Part shown: positions 5,748-12,468 of the stretch, piece by piece
How the letters are laid out: every line of letters starts with the position of its first letter
Position numbering within the stretch: position 1 is the first letter of the stretch
Assembly (NCBI GenBank): GCA_024640385.1
Contig: JAHEFC010000014.1
Coordinates: 1 to 17,046 of the forward strand
Reading direction: 5' to 3'
Source: Sphingobacteriales bacterium
GTDB taxonomy: Bacteria; Bacteroidota; Bacteroidia; Chitinophagales; Chitinophagaceae
DNA length: 17,046 nt
Notes under the pieces: generated by a model
What the model was told of the DNA's origin: nothing
Databases searched by the model: none
What the model saw: the letters and a program-made list of their open reading frames with translations, nothing else
Program-made: the position numbers and the translations under genes

Positions 5748-7919
5748 GTGTTAAGACCCTCATTAGCTGCCATCCTTTTCTGCCTCTCAGTTCCCCTTTT
5801 TGCCCAGAAGGTCAACCATAATTTCAGGTTGAACATCAAACGCACCCACCATGCAATGATTATTGATGGTATGGCCGATGATAAAGCCTGGGAAGAAGCC
5901 GACCGCGCAGACAGTTTCTATTCCGTACTTCCAATGGACTACACCGAAGCCAAAGTGAAAACAGAAGTGAAAATGTGCTTCGACGACAAGTTCATCTACA
6001 TCATCGCGATCTGTCATAAACTGGTACCCGGAGTCAATATGGTTGAATCTCTTAGAAGGGATTTTAATTTTGTCAAGAACGACAATTTTATCTTCTTCCT
6101 AGATCCATTCGAAGACCAGACCAGCGGCCTCACTTTTGGTGCCAATGCCGCCGGTGCACAATGGGATGGCTTGTTGTATGAAGGTGGAAAAGCCGATCTG
6201 AACTGGGATAATAAATGGACTTCTTCGGTGAAGAATTTTGAAGACAAATGGATATTTGAAGCTGCCATACCGTTTAAAACACTGAGGTATAAAAAAGGTA
6301 TCCGGGAATGGGGGATCAACCTGAGCAGGAATGATATCCGCGTGCCTGAAAAATCAAGCTGGGCCCCCGTACCCCGCCAGTTTCCAACAGCTGCGCTGGC
6401 ATTCACCGGCACACTGATCTGGGATGAAGATCCGCCGCCCCCCGGTGCCAATATTTCTGTGATCCCTTATGTTCTTACCGGTGCAGATAAAAATTACGAA
6501 AAGAACACACCTACCAATTGGAAACTGGAAGCCGGAGGCGATGTCAAGATCGGCGTTACTTCATCCCTAAACCTGGATCTAACTTACAACCCGGATTTTT
6601 CCCAGGTGGAAGTGGATCGTCAGGTCACCAACCTCGATCGGTTCGAATTGTTTTTTCCAGAAAGAAGGCAGTTCTTTCTGGAGAATGGCGACCTGTTTGC
6701 AAATTTTGGATACCAGAACCTGAGACCGTTTTTTTCAAGAAGGATCGGACTGGATGCCCCCATCATTGCAGGTGCACGATTAAGCGGGAAGTTGAATAAA
6801 GACTGGAGGATCGGCGTCATGAATATGCAAACTGAACAAAACCTGGAGAAAGGTCTTCCCGGCCAGAACTTCACAGTATTGGCATTACAGAGAAAGGTGT
6901 TCCGCAGATCCAACTTTGGCATTATGGCCATCAACAAGCAATCCCCTTCAGATTTCACAGATACATTGCCCGGAAAGCCTATCAATGATTATAACAGGAA
7001 CCTTGGATTTGAATATAACCTTGCAAGTGCCAATAATAAATTACTGGGAAAACTGATGCTGATGAAGTCTTTTACTCCTGGAATGAGCAATAAAGACTGG
7101 GCCCAGGCAGGAAATCTTCAGTATGCCAGCAAACGCCTCTCGCTGGGCTGGCAACACGAGTACGTGGGGAGTAACTATGTTGCTGAAGTTGGTTATGTAC
7201 CCCGCAAGGGATATTTCAAGATCAATCCCACCGGGGGCTACCTATTCTTCCCAAAGAAAGGGAAAATACTTTCACATGGATTCAGGTTGTCAAGCACCTA
7301 TTTCTTCGGAGAGAACGGAAAGAATCTCGATAATGAAAGTTATATCCCATATACCATCACCTGGAGAAACAACACCACCTTCACCACATGGATCGCTACG
7401 GATTATGTATATCTGACTGCACCATTTGATCCAACCAATTCCGGTAAGGATACGCTAGCCAGGGGCACTGAACACAGCTGGAAGGCCTGGGGAACAGAAT
7501 TCGTTTCACGTCCGCAAAAACTATTCACTTTCACATTCGCTACCCGCTATGGCGGCTATTATGAGAATGGAACCCGGTTGAACCTGGCAGGTGAGATCAG
7601 TATCCGGAAACAGCCCTATGCCATCTTCAGCCTGGGATTGAGTTATAATGATATCCGAATGCCTTCTCCCTGGAACACCACTAAATTATGGCTGGTCAGC
7701 CCGAGAATAGATCTAACACTGACCAATAAATTCTATTTCACCACCTTCATTCAATACAACAGCCAGTTAAAAAATATCAATATCAACTCAAGGCTGCAGT
7801 GGAGGTATAAACCGGCTTCAGATATTTTCCTGGTATATACAGACAATTATCTCCCCACTCCTTTCTCTGTCAAGAACAGGGCGCTTGTACTCAAGATCAC
7901 GTATTGGTGGAACACCTAG
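5748..7919 (+). CDS. DUF5916 protein with CBM9-like N-terminal domain and putative outer-membrane barrel
   Basis: Starting at GTG 5748 gives 723 residues with a clean signal peptide (LRPSLAAILFCLSVPLFA, cleaved before Q). The frame is open back to 5646 without any ATG; TTG 5724 is an alternative start. Residues about 30-215 form a CBM9/DOMON-like domain (MIIDGMADDKAWEEADRADS, FDDKFIYIIAI, NFIFFLDPFEDQTSG, WIFEAAIPFKTLRY). Then comes the DUF5916 hallmark region (LDLTYNPDFSQVEVDRQ, FELFFPERRQFFLENGDLFA) and about 400 residues of alternating strands ending in YWWNT, as in outer-membrane barrels. No catalytic residues are recognised, and function is unknown for the family as I know it. It diverges from the EB_dh lipoprotein operon, whose first protein has a comparable N-terminal domain. 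Length is near the family norm. Confidence 0.8.
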   Translation: MLRPSLAAILFCLSVPLFAQKVNHNFRLNIKRTHHAMIIDGMADDKAWEEADRADSFYSVLPMDYTEAKVKTEVKMCFDDKFIYIIAICHKLVPGVNMVESLRRDFNFVKNDNFIFFLDPFEDQTSGLTFGANAAGAQWDGLLYEGGKADLNWDNKWTSSVKNFEDKWIFEAAIPFKTLRYKKGIREWGINLSRNDIRVPEKSSWAPVPRQFPTAALAFTGTLIWDEDPPPPGANISVIPYVLTGADKNYEKNTPTNWKLEAGGDVKIGVTSSLNLDLTYNPDFSQVEVDRQVTNLDRFELFFPERRQFFLENGDLFANFGYQNLRPFFSRRIGLDAPIIAGARLSGKLNKDWRIGVMNMQTEQNLEKGLPGQNFTVLALQRKVFRRSNFGIMAINKQSPSDFTDTLPGKPINDYNRNLGFEYNLASANNKLLGKLMLMKSFTPGMSNKDWAQAGNLQYASKRLSLGWQHEYVGSNYVAEVGYVPRKGYFKINPTGGYLFFPKKGKILSHGFRLSSTYFFGENGKNLDNESYIPYTITWRNNTTFTTWIATDYVYLTAPFDPTNSGKDTLARGTEHSWKAWGTEFVSRPQKLFTFTFATRYGGYYENGTRLNLAGEISIRKQPYAIFSLGLSYNDIRMPSPWNTTKLWLVSPRIDLTLTNKFYFTTFIQYNSQLKNININSRLQWRYKPASDIFLVYTDNYLPTPFSVKNRALVLKITYWWNT

Positions 7920-7948
7920 CACATGTTTCGTCTTCGGCGAAATATGTG
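7920..7948 (+). terminator. Hairpin directly after the DUF5916 stop
   Basis: An 11-bp stem (7920-7930 with 7938-7948, one G-T pair) and a 7-nt loop start at the first base after the TAG. There is no T-run, so it may be a weak terminator or an mRNA 3'-end stabiliser, acting with the palindrome that follows. Confidence 0.45.
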
Positions 7949-8069
7949 AATGTGAGGAATGTGATGAATGTGGGAAATGTGATCAATGAATGTGAAAATG
8001 TAAGTAATGAAAGAATAAATCACTTATCATTAAACCACATTGATCACATTCATCACATTATTAACATTC
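7948..8069. repeat. Imperfect palindrome of ATGTG/CACAT units between convergent genes
   Basis: The left half holds at least six copies of (A)ATGTG(A) at 6-9 bp spacing, and the right half holds the reverse units CACAT. The outermost 25-bp arms (7948-7972 and 8045-8069) match at 21 of 25 positions by eye. The inner part is A/T-rich (GAATAAATCAC). The right arm ends in the stop codon of the proline dehydrogenase gene. A long cruciform or mRNA stem is possible, probably serving as a shared transcription-end structure. Confidence 0.6.
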
Positions 8070-9294
8070 AAGAACGCGCTTTCCTTCTGGAAATCTCACG
8101 CTTGATCAATGCCAGTTCGCGATTAGTCTGTCCTGCCACCGAAGAATTTTCCTGCGCACGGCGCATGAGGTAGGGAACCACATCTTCTATGGGCCCGAAG
8201 GGAAGATATTTACTCACACTGCATCCCGCTTTTGCAAGGTTGAACGTGATGTTGTCGCTCATTCCATATAATTGGGAGAAATGAACATGATCGTGATTCA
8301 AAGGCAGGCCTTTCTGCTCAAGTATCCTTGTGGCGAGTAGGTTACTTTCTTCATTATGGGTGGCCACAATGAGAGAGACCTTGTCTATATGTTCGAGGCA
8401 TAATTTCACACCCGCATTATAATCCCTGTCTGTGGATTTTTTATCAGGCTGTATGGGAGACTGGTAATTCATATCCCTGGCTCGTTCTCTTTCTTTCTCC
8501 ATATAAGCCCCCCTTACGAGTTTCATGCCGAGAATGAAATTTCTTTTCTCAGCTGCTTCAATGGAATCCCTGAGAAATTCGAGCCGGTCGTGGCGATAGT
8601 GTTGTATAGTGTTGAAGATGACCGCTTTTTCTCTATTGTACTGATCCATCATGAGCATGGTCAGCATATCTACCGGATCCTGTATCCATGTTTCTTCTGC
8701 ATCTATAAGAACGCCGATATTTTTCGCAGCTGCTAACGTACAAATCTTGTGCATTCGTTCATGCACCCTTTGCCACTCGGCTTTTTCATCTGCCGTTAGT
8801 TTTTCGAGCGCAGCATTATATCTTTTAAATAGGGTTCCTGAATTGGCATCGCAAGATCTGTCCAGTTTCTCCAGCAAACCAAAACGTGCCATCCCGGTCA
8901 TTTTGATACTCATGAATGGGATGTTATTCTGGGTAGCGGCGTAATTGATCACCCGCATAAATTCATCGCAGGCATGGTCAAAACCATGTTCTCCGTCATC
9001 ACCTCCTTCTACGCCATAATCAAGGATCACCTGAACATGATACTCGCCGAGCTTTCTGGCAGCTTTAGCTGTTTGCTCCAAGGTTTCACCGCCCACAAAC
9101 TGTTCGAAAATGGTATTCCGCACAATTCCCTTTATCGGCAAACCAGATTTGATCGCCCAGGGGGTGATGCTGGTTCCCGTTTTAACCAACCAGGGATAAT
9201 GCATCAATGAAAAAAGGAAATTTGCTTTGCTGAGTTGCTTATCTGTTTTATACGCAAAAGCATTCTCTGTGTTGTCAAAAGATATGGCAGCCAT
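8068..9294 (-). CDS. Proline dehydrogenase, monofunctional (FAD, TIM-barrel)
   Basis: A 408-residue protein that oxidises L-proline to delta1-pyrroline-5-carboxylate with electrons passed to the quinone pool, the first step of proline catabolism. Hallmarks of the PRODH barrel: MKLVRGAYMEKER (257-269), VATHNEES (310-317), HFSQLYGMSDN (338-348), SKYLPFGPIEDVVPYLMRRAQEN (361-383; conserved Arg pair R378/R379 and E382). The N-terminal 1-60 is a helical arm like that of eukaryotic and Bacteroidota single-domain enzymes. There is no P5C-dehydrogenase domain as in PutA, so that enzyme must be encoded elsewhere. Start is ATG 9294, with a -7-type promoter 25 bp upstream and no Shine-Dalgarno sequence. 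It is transcribed alone, convergent with the DUF5916 gene. Homologues are named putB/fadM or PRODH. Confidence 0.93.
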   Translation of the reverse strand: MAAISFDNTENAFAYKTDKQLSKANFLFSLMHYPWLVKTGTSITPWAIKSGLPIKGIVRNTIFEQFVGGETLEQTAKAARKLGEYHVQVILDYGVEGGDDGEHGFDHACDEFMRVINYAATQNNIPFMSIKMTGMARFGLLEKLDRSCDANSGTLFKRYNAALEKLTADEKAEWQRVHERMHKICTLAAAKNIGVLIDAEETWIQDPVDMLTMLMMDQYNREKAVIFNTIQHYRHDRLEFLRDSIEAAEKRNFILGMKLVRGAYMEKERERARDMNYQSPIQPDKKSTDRDYNAGVKLCLEHIDKVSLIVATHNEESNLLATRILEQKGLPLNHDHVHFSQLYGMSDNITFNLAKAGCSVSKYLPFGPIEDVVPYLMRRAQENSSVAGQTNRELALIKREISRRKARS

Positions 9295-9318
9295 TAAATC
9301 GTTTTAGTTATTCAGGCG

Positions 9319-9326
9319 CAAAAATA
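9319..9326 (-). promoter_or_regulatory. -7 promoter element (TATTTTTG) of the proline dehydrogenase gene
   Basis: On the minus strand it reads TATTTTTGCGCC, an excellent match to TAnnTTTG, 25 bp upstream of the ATG. A TTG lies 24 bp further upstream (9351-9353), one base longer than the usual 17-23 spacing. The predicted leader is short, about 15-20 nt. A small dyad TTAATT-N4-AATTAA (9354-9369) lies just upstream and could bind a regulator. Confidence 0.5.
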
Positions 9327-9735
9327 ACCAGATTATAGCTTTACTAAAAACAATTAATTCTGTAATTAACTGACAATAATCATAGATCTAAAAGATTACA
9401 GTCAATAGATTAACACTCAAATATTTCCCCAAAACCCATGGACTGATTCCTTCGCTTAATCGCAATGACCATTGTTCAACAGTCAAATGAACAGCCGGCT
9501 TATACTGGATGAGCTATCCCCAGTTTGGGTGATTGCAAAAATTAAAGAAAAGGCAAAACTTTAATGTTAACTGCTACTGGTGTTTATGATCGTGTAGCAG
9601 CACCCATCCAATCTCTACAAGAATAAATCCAATCTGACCATTACATTCTCCAATTCCTGATGATCTACTAAGGTCATTGTGTAACGCGCCCGTATGAAGG
9701 CTTAGTGAGTTTCAATAACACTAAAACCCTGATAT
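9327..9735. other. Gene-free intergenic region with small inverted repeats
   Basis: I find no convincing gene here. Visible items are TTAATT-N4-AATTAA at 9354-9369; CTGCTAC-N16-GTAGCAG at 9571-9600, a possible RNA hairpin; and TTAGTG-N11-CACTAA at 9702-9724, just before the ATG of the exported repeat protein. No TAnnTTTG promoter is clear for the downstream gene. An untranslated leader or a small RNA is possible but not supported beyond these repeats. Confidence 0.4.
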
Positions 9736-11616
9736 ATGCGATCTATTATTACACTCCTGCGATTGCGTGAAAAGAAAATTATGCTCATTCTTTTGGGATT
9801 ACTGATCTCTTCAGTATCAATCGCACAATTTTCGGTAAGCTGTACTTCCAAAGACCTCGAATTAGTAAGTGCTCGAATTGGTGATGCCAACAGTTGTGTT
9901 AGCTGTACTCCAGGTCAACAAATCACAAAGGACCTTATTTTGGCTATCGACAATAAAACGGGCTCTTTCAGACCGGCATTTGCATACTGGGGATACCTGG
10001 TTCAAAAAGATGCGAACGGTAATCAGGTAGGACAACCAGTACTAATTAGCGATTGTAGTGACGCGGGTCTCGACGCTAACAAGATTACTGAATTGACTTT
10101 CCCAGCCGAACTTACCTATACCTGCGGTAATAGGTTGGAGATAGTTAACCTCGTTATGGCATGGACTGACGCTGGTAAAAAAAGCAACTGTGCAGCCCTG
10201 ATGGCAGATCCTGATAAGATCAATCCAAAATGCGGAACGGTACCAGTGGTACCTGTTAATGCAGGACTTAATGTAACTGGTACGCCAACAAATGGGGCCT
10301 GCTCTGGTGGCGTCCCTACAAAAGGATCAATCAATGTCACTACTTCTGGTGGAGTACCTTCTTATACTTTCAGTTGGATCGGCCCAGGTGGTTTCACTGC
10401 TAATACGGAAGACATCAGTAACCTCGATGCCGGATTGTACACAATCACCGTAACTGATCACAATGCAACTCCGTGCCAGAAAACTGCAACGTTCAATATC
10501 ACAGTTCCAACAGGAATTAATGCCAGTGCTGTACCAACAAATGGCGCCTGCGTAAGTGGTTCTCCAACGCTGGGTTCGATCGCGCTCACCGTCACTACAG
10601 GAACAGCCAGTTCTTTTGCATGGACGGCTACCACCGGAGGGCCCATACCGGCAGGTCAATCAGATGATGAAGATCTGACCAGTCTTCCGGCGGGGACCTA
10701 TGCTGTAAGAGTGAACTCGGCAGATGGTTGTTACAAAGATATTTCTGGTATCAGTGTTACCGTACCCATCGGGATAAATGCGTCGGCTGTCCCAACCAAT
10801 GGCAGTTGCGGGACCAATGGCGTACCTACTAATGGTTCAATTGCGCTTACGGTCACATTAGGAACTGCCAGTTCATTTTTATGGGCAGCCACTACTGGCG
10901 GACCAGTACCTGCGGGAAAATCAGCTGACGAAGATCTCACCGACCTGCCTGCAGGTACCTATTCCGTTCTTGTTACCAATGCTGCTGGATGTTATAAATC
11001 CATTACCGGTCTGGCAATCACTGTTCCAACTGCACCAGGTGCTCCTTCAATTTGCAAGATCGAGCCTGGTTTATGCGGACCGTCAACCGGAACTATTAAT
11101 GTCACTGCCCCGCTTGGTGGAACTTATCAATACAGTAAGAACGGTGGTACCAATTGGCAGACTTCACCTTCATTCACTGGTCTTGCAGCAGGATCAAGCC
11201 CAAGTATCTTGGTGAAAAACAGTGATGGATGCTGGTCATCTGCCACAGTTTGCACCAGTGCTTCAATTTGTGCCCCTGAAACCAAGATCGGAAACCAGAG
11301 AGTGAGTGAAAAGGATAATATCACGCCACTTGGATCAGGAGAACTGGAAGCAGCACTCACTGTAAAAGCCATGCCTAATCCATTCAGTAACCAGGTTCGA
11401 TTCATGATCAAATCTGCTTATTCCGGAATGGGATCTCTGGATATCTACAATATGCAGGGTCAAAAGGTTAAAAATGTCTATAGCGGTTACATCCGTGCAG
11501 GATCAAGCTATTTCGACCTTAAGATTGCAGACAATGTCAATACTTCACAGTTGATCTATGTATTGTCAATAAACGGAGAAAAAGTATCAGGCAAATTGCT
11601 GCGCGTTACAAGATAA
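9736..11616 (+). CDS. T9SS-exported protein with SprB-like repeats
   Basis: A 626-residue secreted protein. The signal peptide is about 1-31 (basic RLREKK, then LILLGLLISSVSIAQ); the ATG at 9781 would lose all positive charges, so 9736 is preferred. Residues 32-175 form a Cys-containing domain (C36, C54, C57, C107, C130, C152, C166) that I do not recognise. Residues 179-258, 261-346 and 347-431 are three SprB-like, immunoglobulin-type repeats (T-N-G-x-C start, LPAGTYxVxV-x-x-x-x-GC core, xxTVP end). A fourth, diverged unit covers 432-512. The last ~80 residues (AMPNPFSNQVRF, LDIYNMQGQKVKN, KVSGKLLRV) are a type A C-terminal sorting domain, the signal for export and anchoring by T9SS. Probably a surface adhesin or matrix protein. 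It is a single-gene unit closed by a terminator 24 nt past the stop. Confidence 0.85.
   Translation: MRSIITLLRLREKKIMLILLGLLISSVSIAQFSVSCTSKDLELVSARIGDANSCVSCTPGQQITKDLILAIDNKTGSFRPAFAYWGYLVQKDANGNQVGQPVLISDCSDAGLDANKITELTFPAELTYTCGNRLEIVNLVMAWTDAGKKSNCAALMADPDKINPKCGTVPVVPVNAGLNVTGTPTNGACSGGVPTKGSINVTTSGGVPSYTFSWIGPGGFTANTEDISNLDAGLYTITVTDHNATPCQKTATFNITVPTGINASAVPTNGACVSGSPTLGSIALTVTTGTASSFAWTATTGGPIPAGQSDDEDLTSLPAGTYAVRVNSADGCYKDISGISVTVPIGINASAVPTNGSCGTNGVPTNGSIALTVTLGTASSFLWAATTGGPVPAGKSADEDLTDLPAGTYSVLVTNAAGCYKSITGLAITVPTAPGAPSICKIEPGLCGPSTGTINVTAPLGGTYQYSKNGGTNWQTSPSFTGLAAGSSPSILVKNSDGCWSSATVCTSASICAPETKIGNQRVSEKDNITPLGSGELEAALTVKAMPNPFSNQVRFMIKSAYSGMGSLDIYNMQGQKVKNVYSGYIRAGSSYFDLKIADNVNTSQLIYVLSINGEKVSGKLLRVTR
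10516..11028 (+). repeat. Tandem coding repeat (two ~257-bp SprB-like units)
   Basis: Units 10516-10773 and 10774-11028 encode the same module, sharing INASAVPTNG, GSIALTV, GTASSF, ATTGGP, DEDLT and LPAGTY segments. The DNA is diverged at third positions, so duplication was not very recent. A more distant unit precedes them (10270-10509). Confidence 0.75.
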
Positions 11617-11640
11617 AGCTACCTGAAAACACCAAATAAC

Positions 11641-11676
11641 AAAAGCGGGAGATCATTCTCCCGCTTTTTTCTTTTT
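11641..11676. terminator. Strong intrinsic terminator, usable in both directions
   Basis: Twelve-bp stem AAAAGCGGGAGA / TCTCCCGCTTTT with a TCAT loop, then a T-rich run (11665-11676) on the + strand. On the minus strand the stem is followed by TTTTGTTATTT. It closes the repeat-protein gene and probably also the convergent SDR gene. Confidence 0.85.
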
Positions 11677-11707
11677 CTCTAACTCTCTTTCCCTCTCACT
11701 CTCTTAA
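11677..11707. repeat. CT-rich degenerate repeat abutting the SDR stop codon
   Basis: Units of the type CTCTAACTCTCTTTCCCTCTC fill the gap between the terminator T-run and the SDR stop. Read on the SDR coding strand it is a GAGAG-type purine tract right after the stop codon, like the tract at 2050-2070. No coding potential. Confidence 0.4.
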
Positions 11708-12424
11708 TTAAATCGCCTGGTGATTAAATGGCTGCAAAACCATTTCCGAAACCACACCGGAAGATGGCTGCTGACATAAAAACCAGATCGCCCTCGCCGC
11801 TTCCTCAGCCCTCACCATTTTCTCACGTTGCACCCGCATATTGATATTGTCCCAGAACGCAGAGTCCACTCCGCCCATGAAAATATTGGTGATCCGGATC
11901 TCCGTTCTTTTCAATTCTTCCCTGATACTTTGCATCATGCCCACCAGGCCGTATTTAGAAGCCGAATATGCCGCTGCTCCTGCCATAGGCACTTTGCCCA
12001 GCACACCGGGGATATTGATGACCAGGCCCTTCCCTGTGGCTTTCATGGCCGGCAGAAATGCCTTCACCAGCAAAAACGAGCCTTCCAGGTTCACCTGCAG
12101 GGATAACCTGAATTCTTCCAGCGATAATTGTTCCAAAGGCTTGATGATGCCAATGCCCGTTGCATTGATCAGGATATCGATCTGAGGAACAAGAGCGTGA
12201 ACCTTGTCACTCATTGCCTCTACAGTATCTGGAACAGCCAGATCCAAATGAAAGATCCTTTCTGCCGGAATATTCAACTCTGTGGCCAAAGCATTGAGCT
12301 TTGACAAGTTTCTCCCTGCAAGAAATAAATTTGCACCCGACTGTGCCAACAGCTTTGTTGTGGCCTCCCCAATACCGCCGGTTGCACCTGCAACCAGTAC
12401 ATTCTTGTTATTCAGTTTCTCCAT
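11708..12424 (-). CDS. Short-chain dehydrogenase/reductase (SDR) lacking the catalytic Ser
   Basis: Starting at ATG 12424 gives 238 residues (ATG 12430 is also possible; only a TTG lies further upstream). Rossmann fold with the NAD(P) glycine motif GATGGIGEA (13-21), GRN at 37-39 (Arg suggests NADPH preference), INATG (86-90, normally NNAG), the tetrad Asn in VNLEGSF (N112) and YSASK with Y153 and K157. The catalytic Ser, normally 13 residues before Tyr in an N-I-S-S motif, is replaced: NIPG puts Gly140 there. The later PG motif reads MG (183-184). Family enzymes oxidise or reduce alcohol/carbonyl groups; without the Ser, activity may be altered or lost. It is divergent from the photolyase-like gene (44 bp between start codons), so the two may be co-regulated. 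Confidence 0.85.
   Translation of the reverse strand: MEKLNNKNVLVAGATGGIGEATTKLLAQSGANLFLAGRNLSKLNALATELNIPAERIFHLDLAVPDTVEAMSDKVHALVPQIDILINATGIGIIKPLEQLSLEEFRLSLQVNLEGSFLLVKAFLPAMKATGKGLVINIPGVLGKVPMAGAAAYSASKYGLVGMMQSIREELKRTEIRITNIFMGGVDSAFWDNINMRVQREKMVRAEEAARAIWFLCQQPSSGVVSEMVLQPFNHQAI
12301..12333 (+). promoter_or_regulatory. Candidate promoter TTG-N22-TAAATTTG for the photolyase-like gene, inside the SDR gene
   Basis: TTG at 12301-12303 and TAAATTTG at 12326-12333 fit the Bacteroidota consensus and spacing. It lies on the antisense strand of the SDR coding region and would give a leader of about 130 nt to the ATG at 12469. A chance match within coding DNA cannot be excluded. Confidence 0.25.
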
Positions 12425-12468
12425 ACGCATACCATAAACATTGCTGCTGCTCAATTGTTCTGCAATCA

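Noticed and set aside
5533..5754. A 73-codon frame in the divergent intergenic region
   Set aside because: It covers the dyad and promoter-like elements, runs into the DUF5916 start and has no recognisable sequence; the hydrophobic end comes from the A/T-rich DNA.
7920..8069. CRISPR array
   Set aside because: Units are about 6-9 bp, degenerate and palindromic overall; there are no constant repeats with unique spacers and no cas genes.
7904..8173. An 89-codon frame over the ATGTG/CACAT palindrome
   Set aside because: The translation is a product of the repeat units (VNVRNVMNVGN-like) and crosses both gene ends; not a plausible gene.
12301..12468. 56-codon upstream extension of the photolyase-like protein
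   Set aside because: The extension is Cys/His/Pro-rich without family similarity, overlaps the SDR gene antisense, and the conserved protein begins exactly at ATG 12469.
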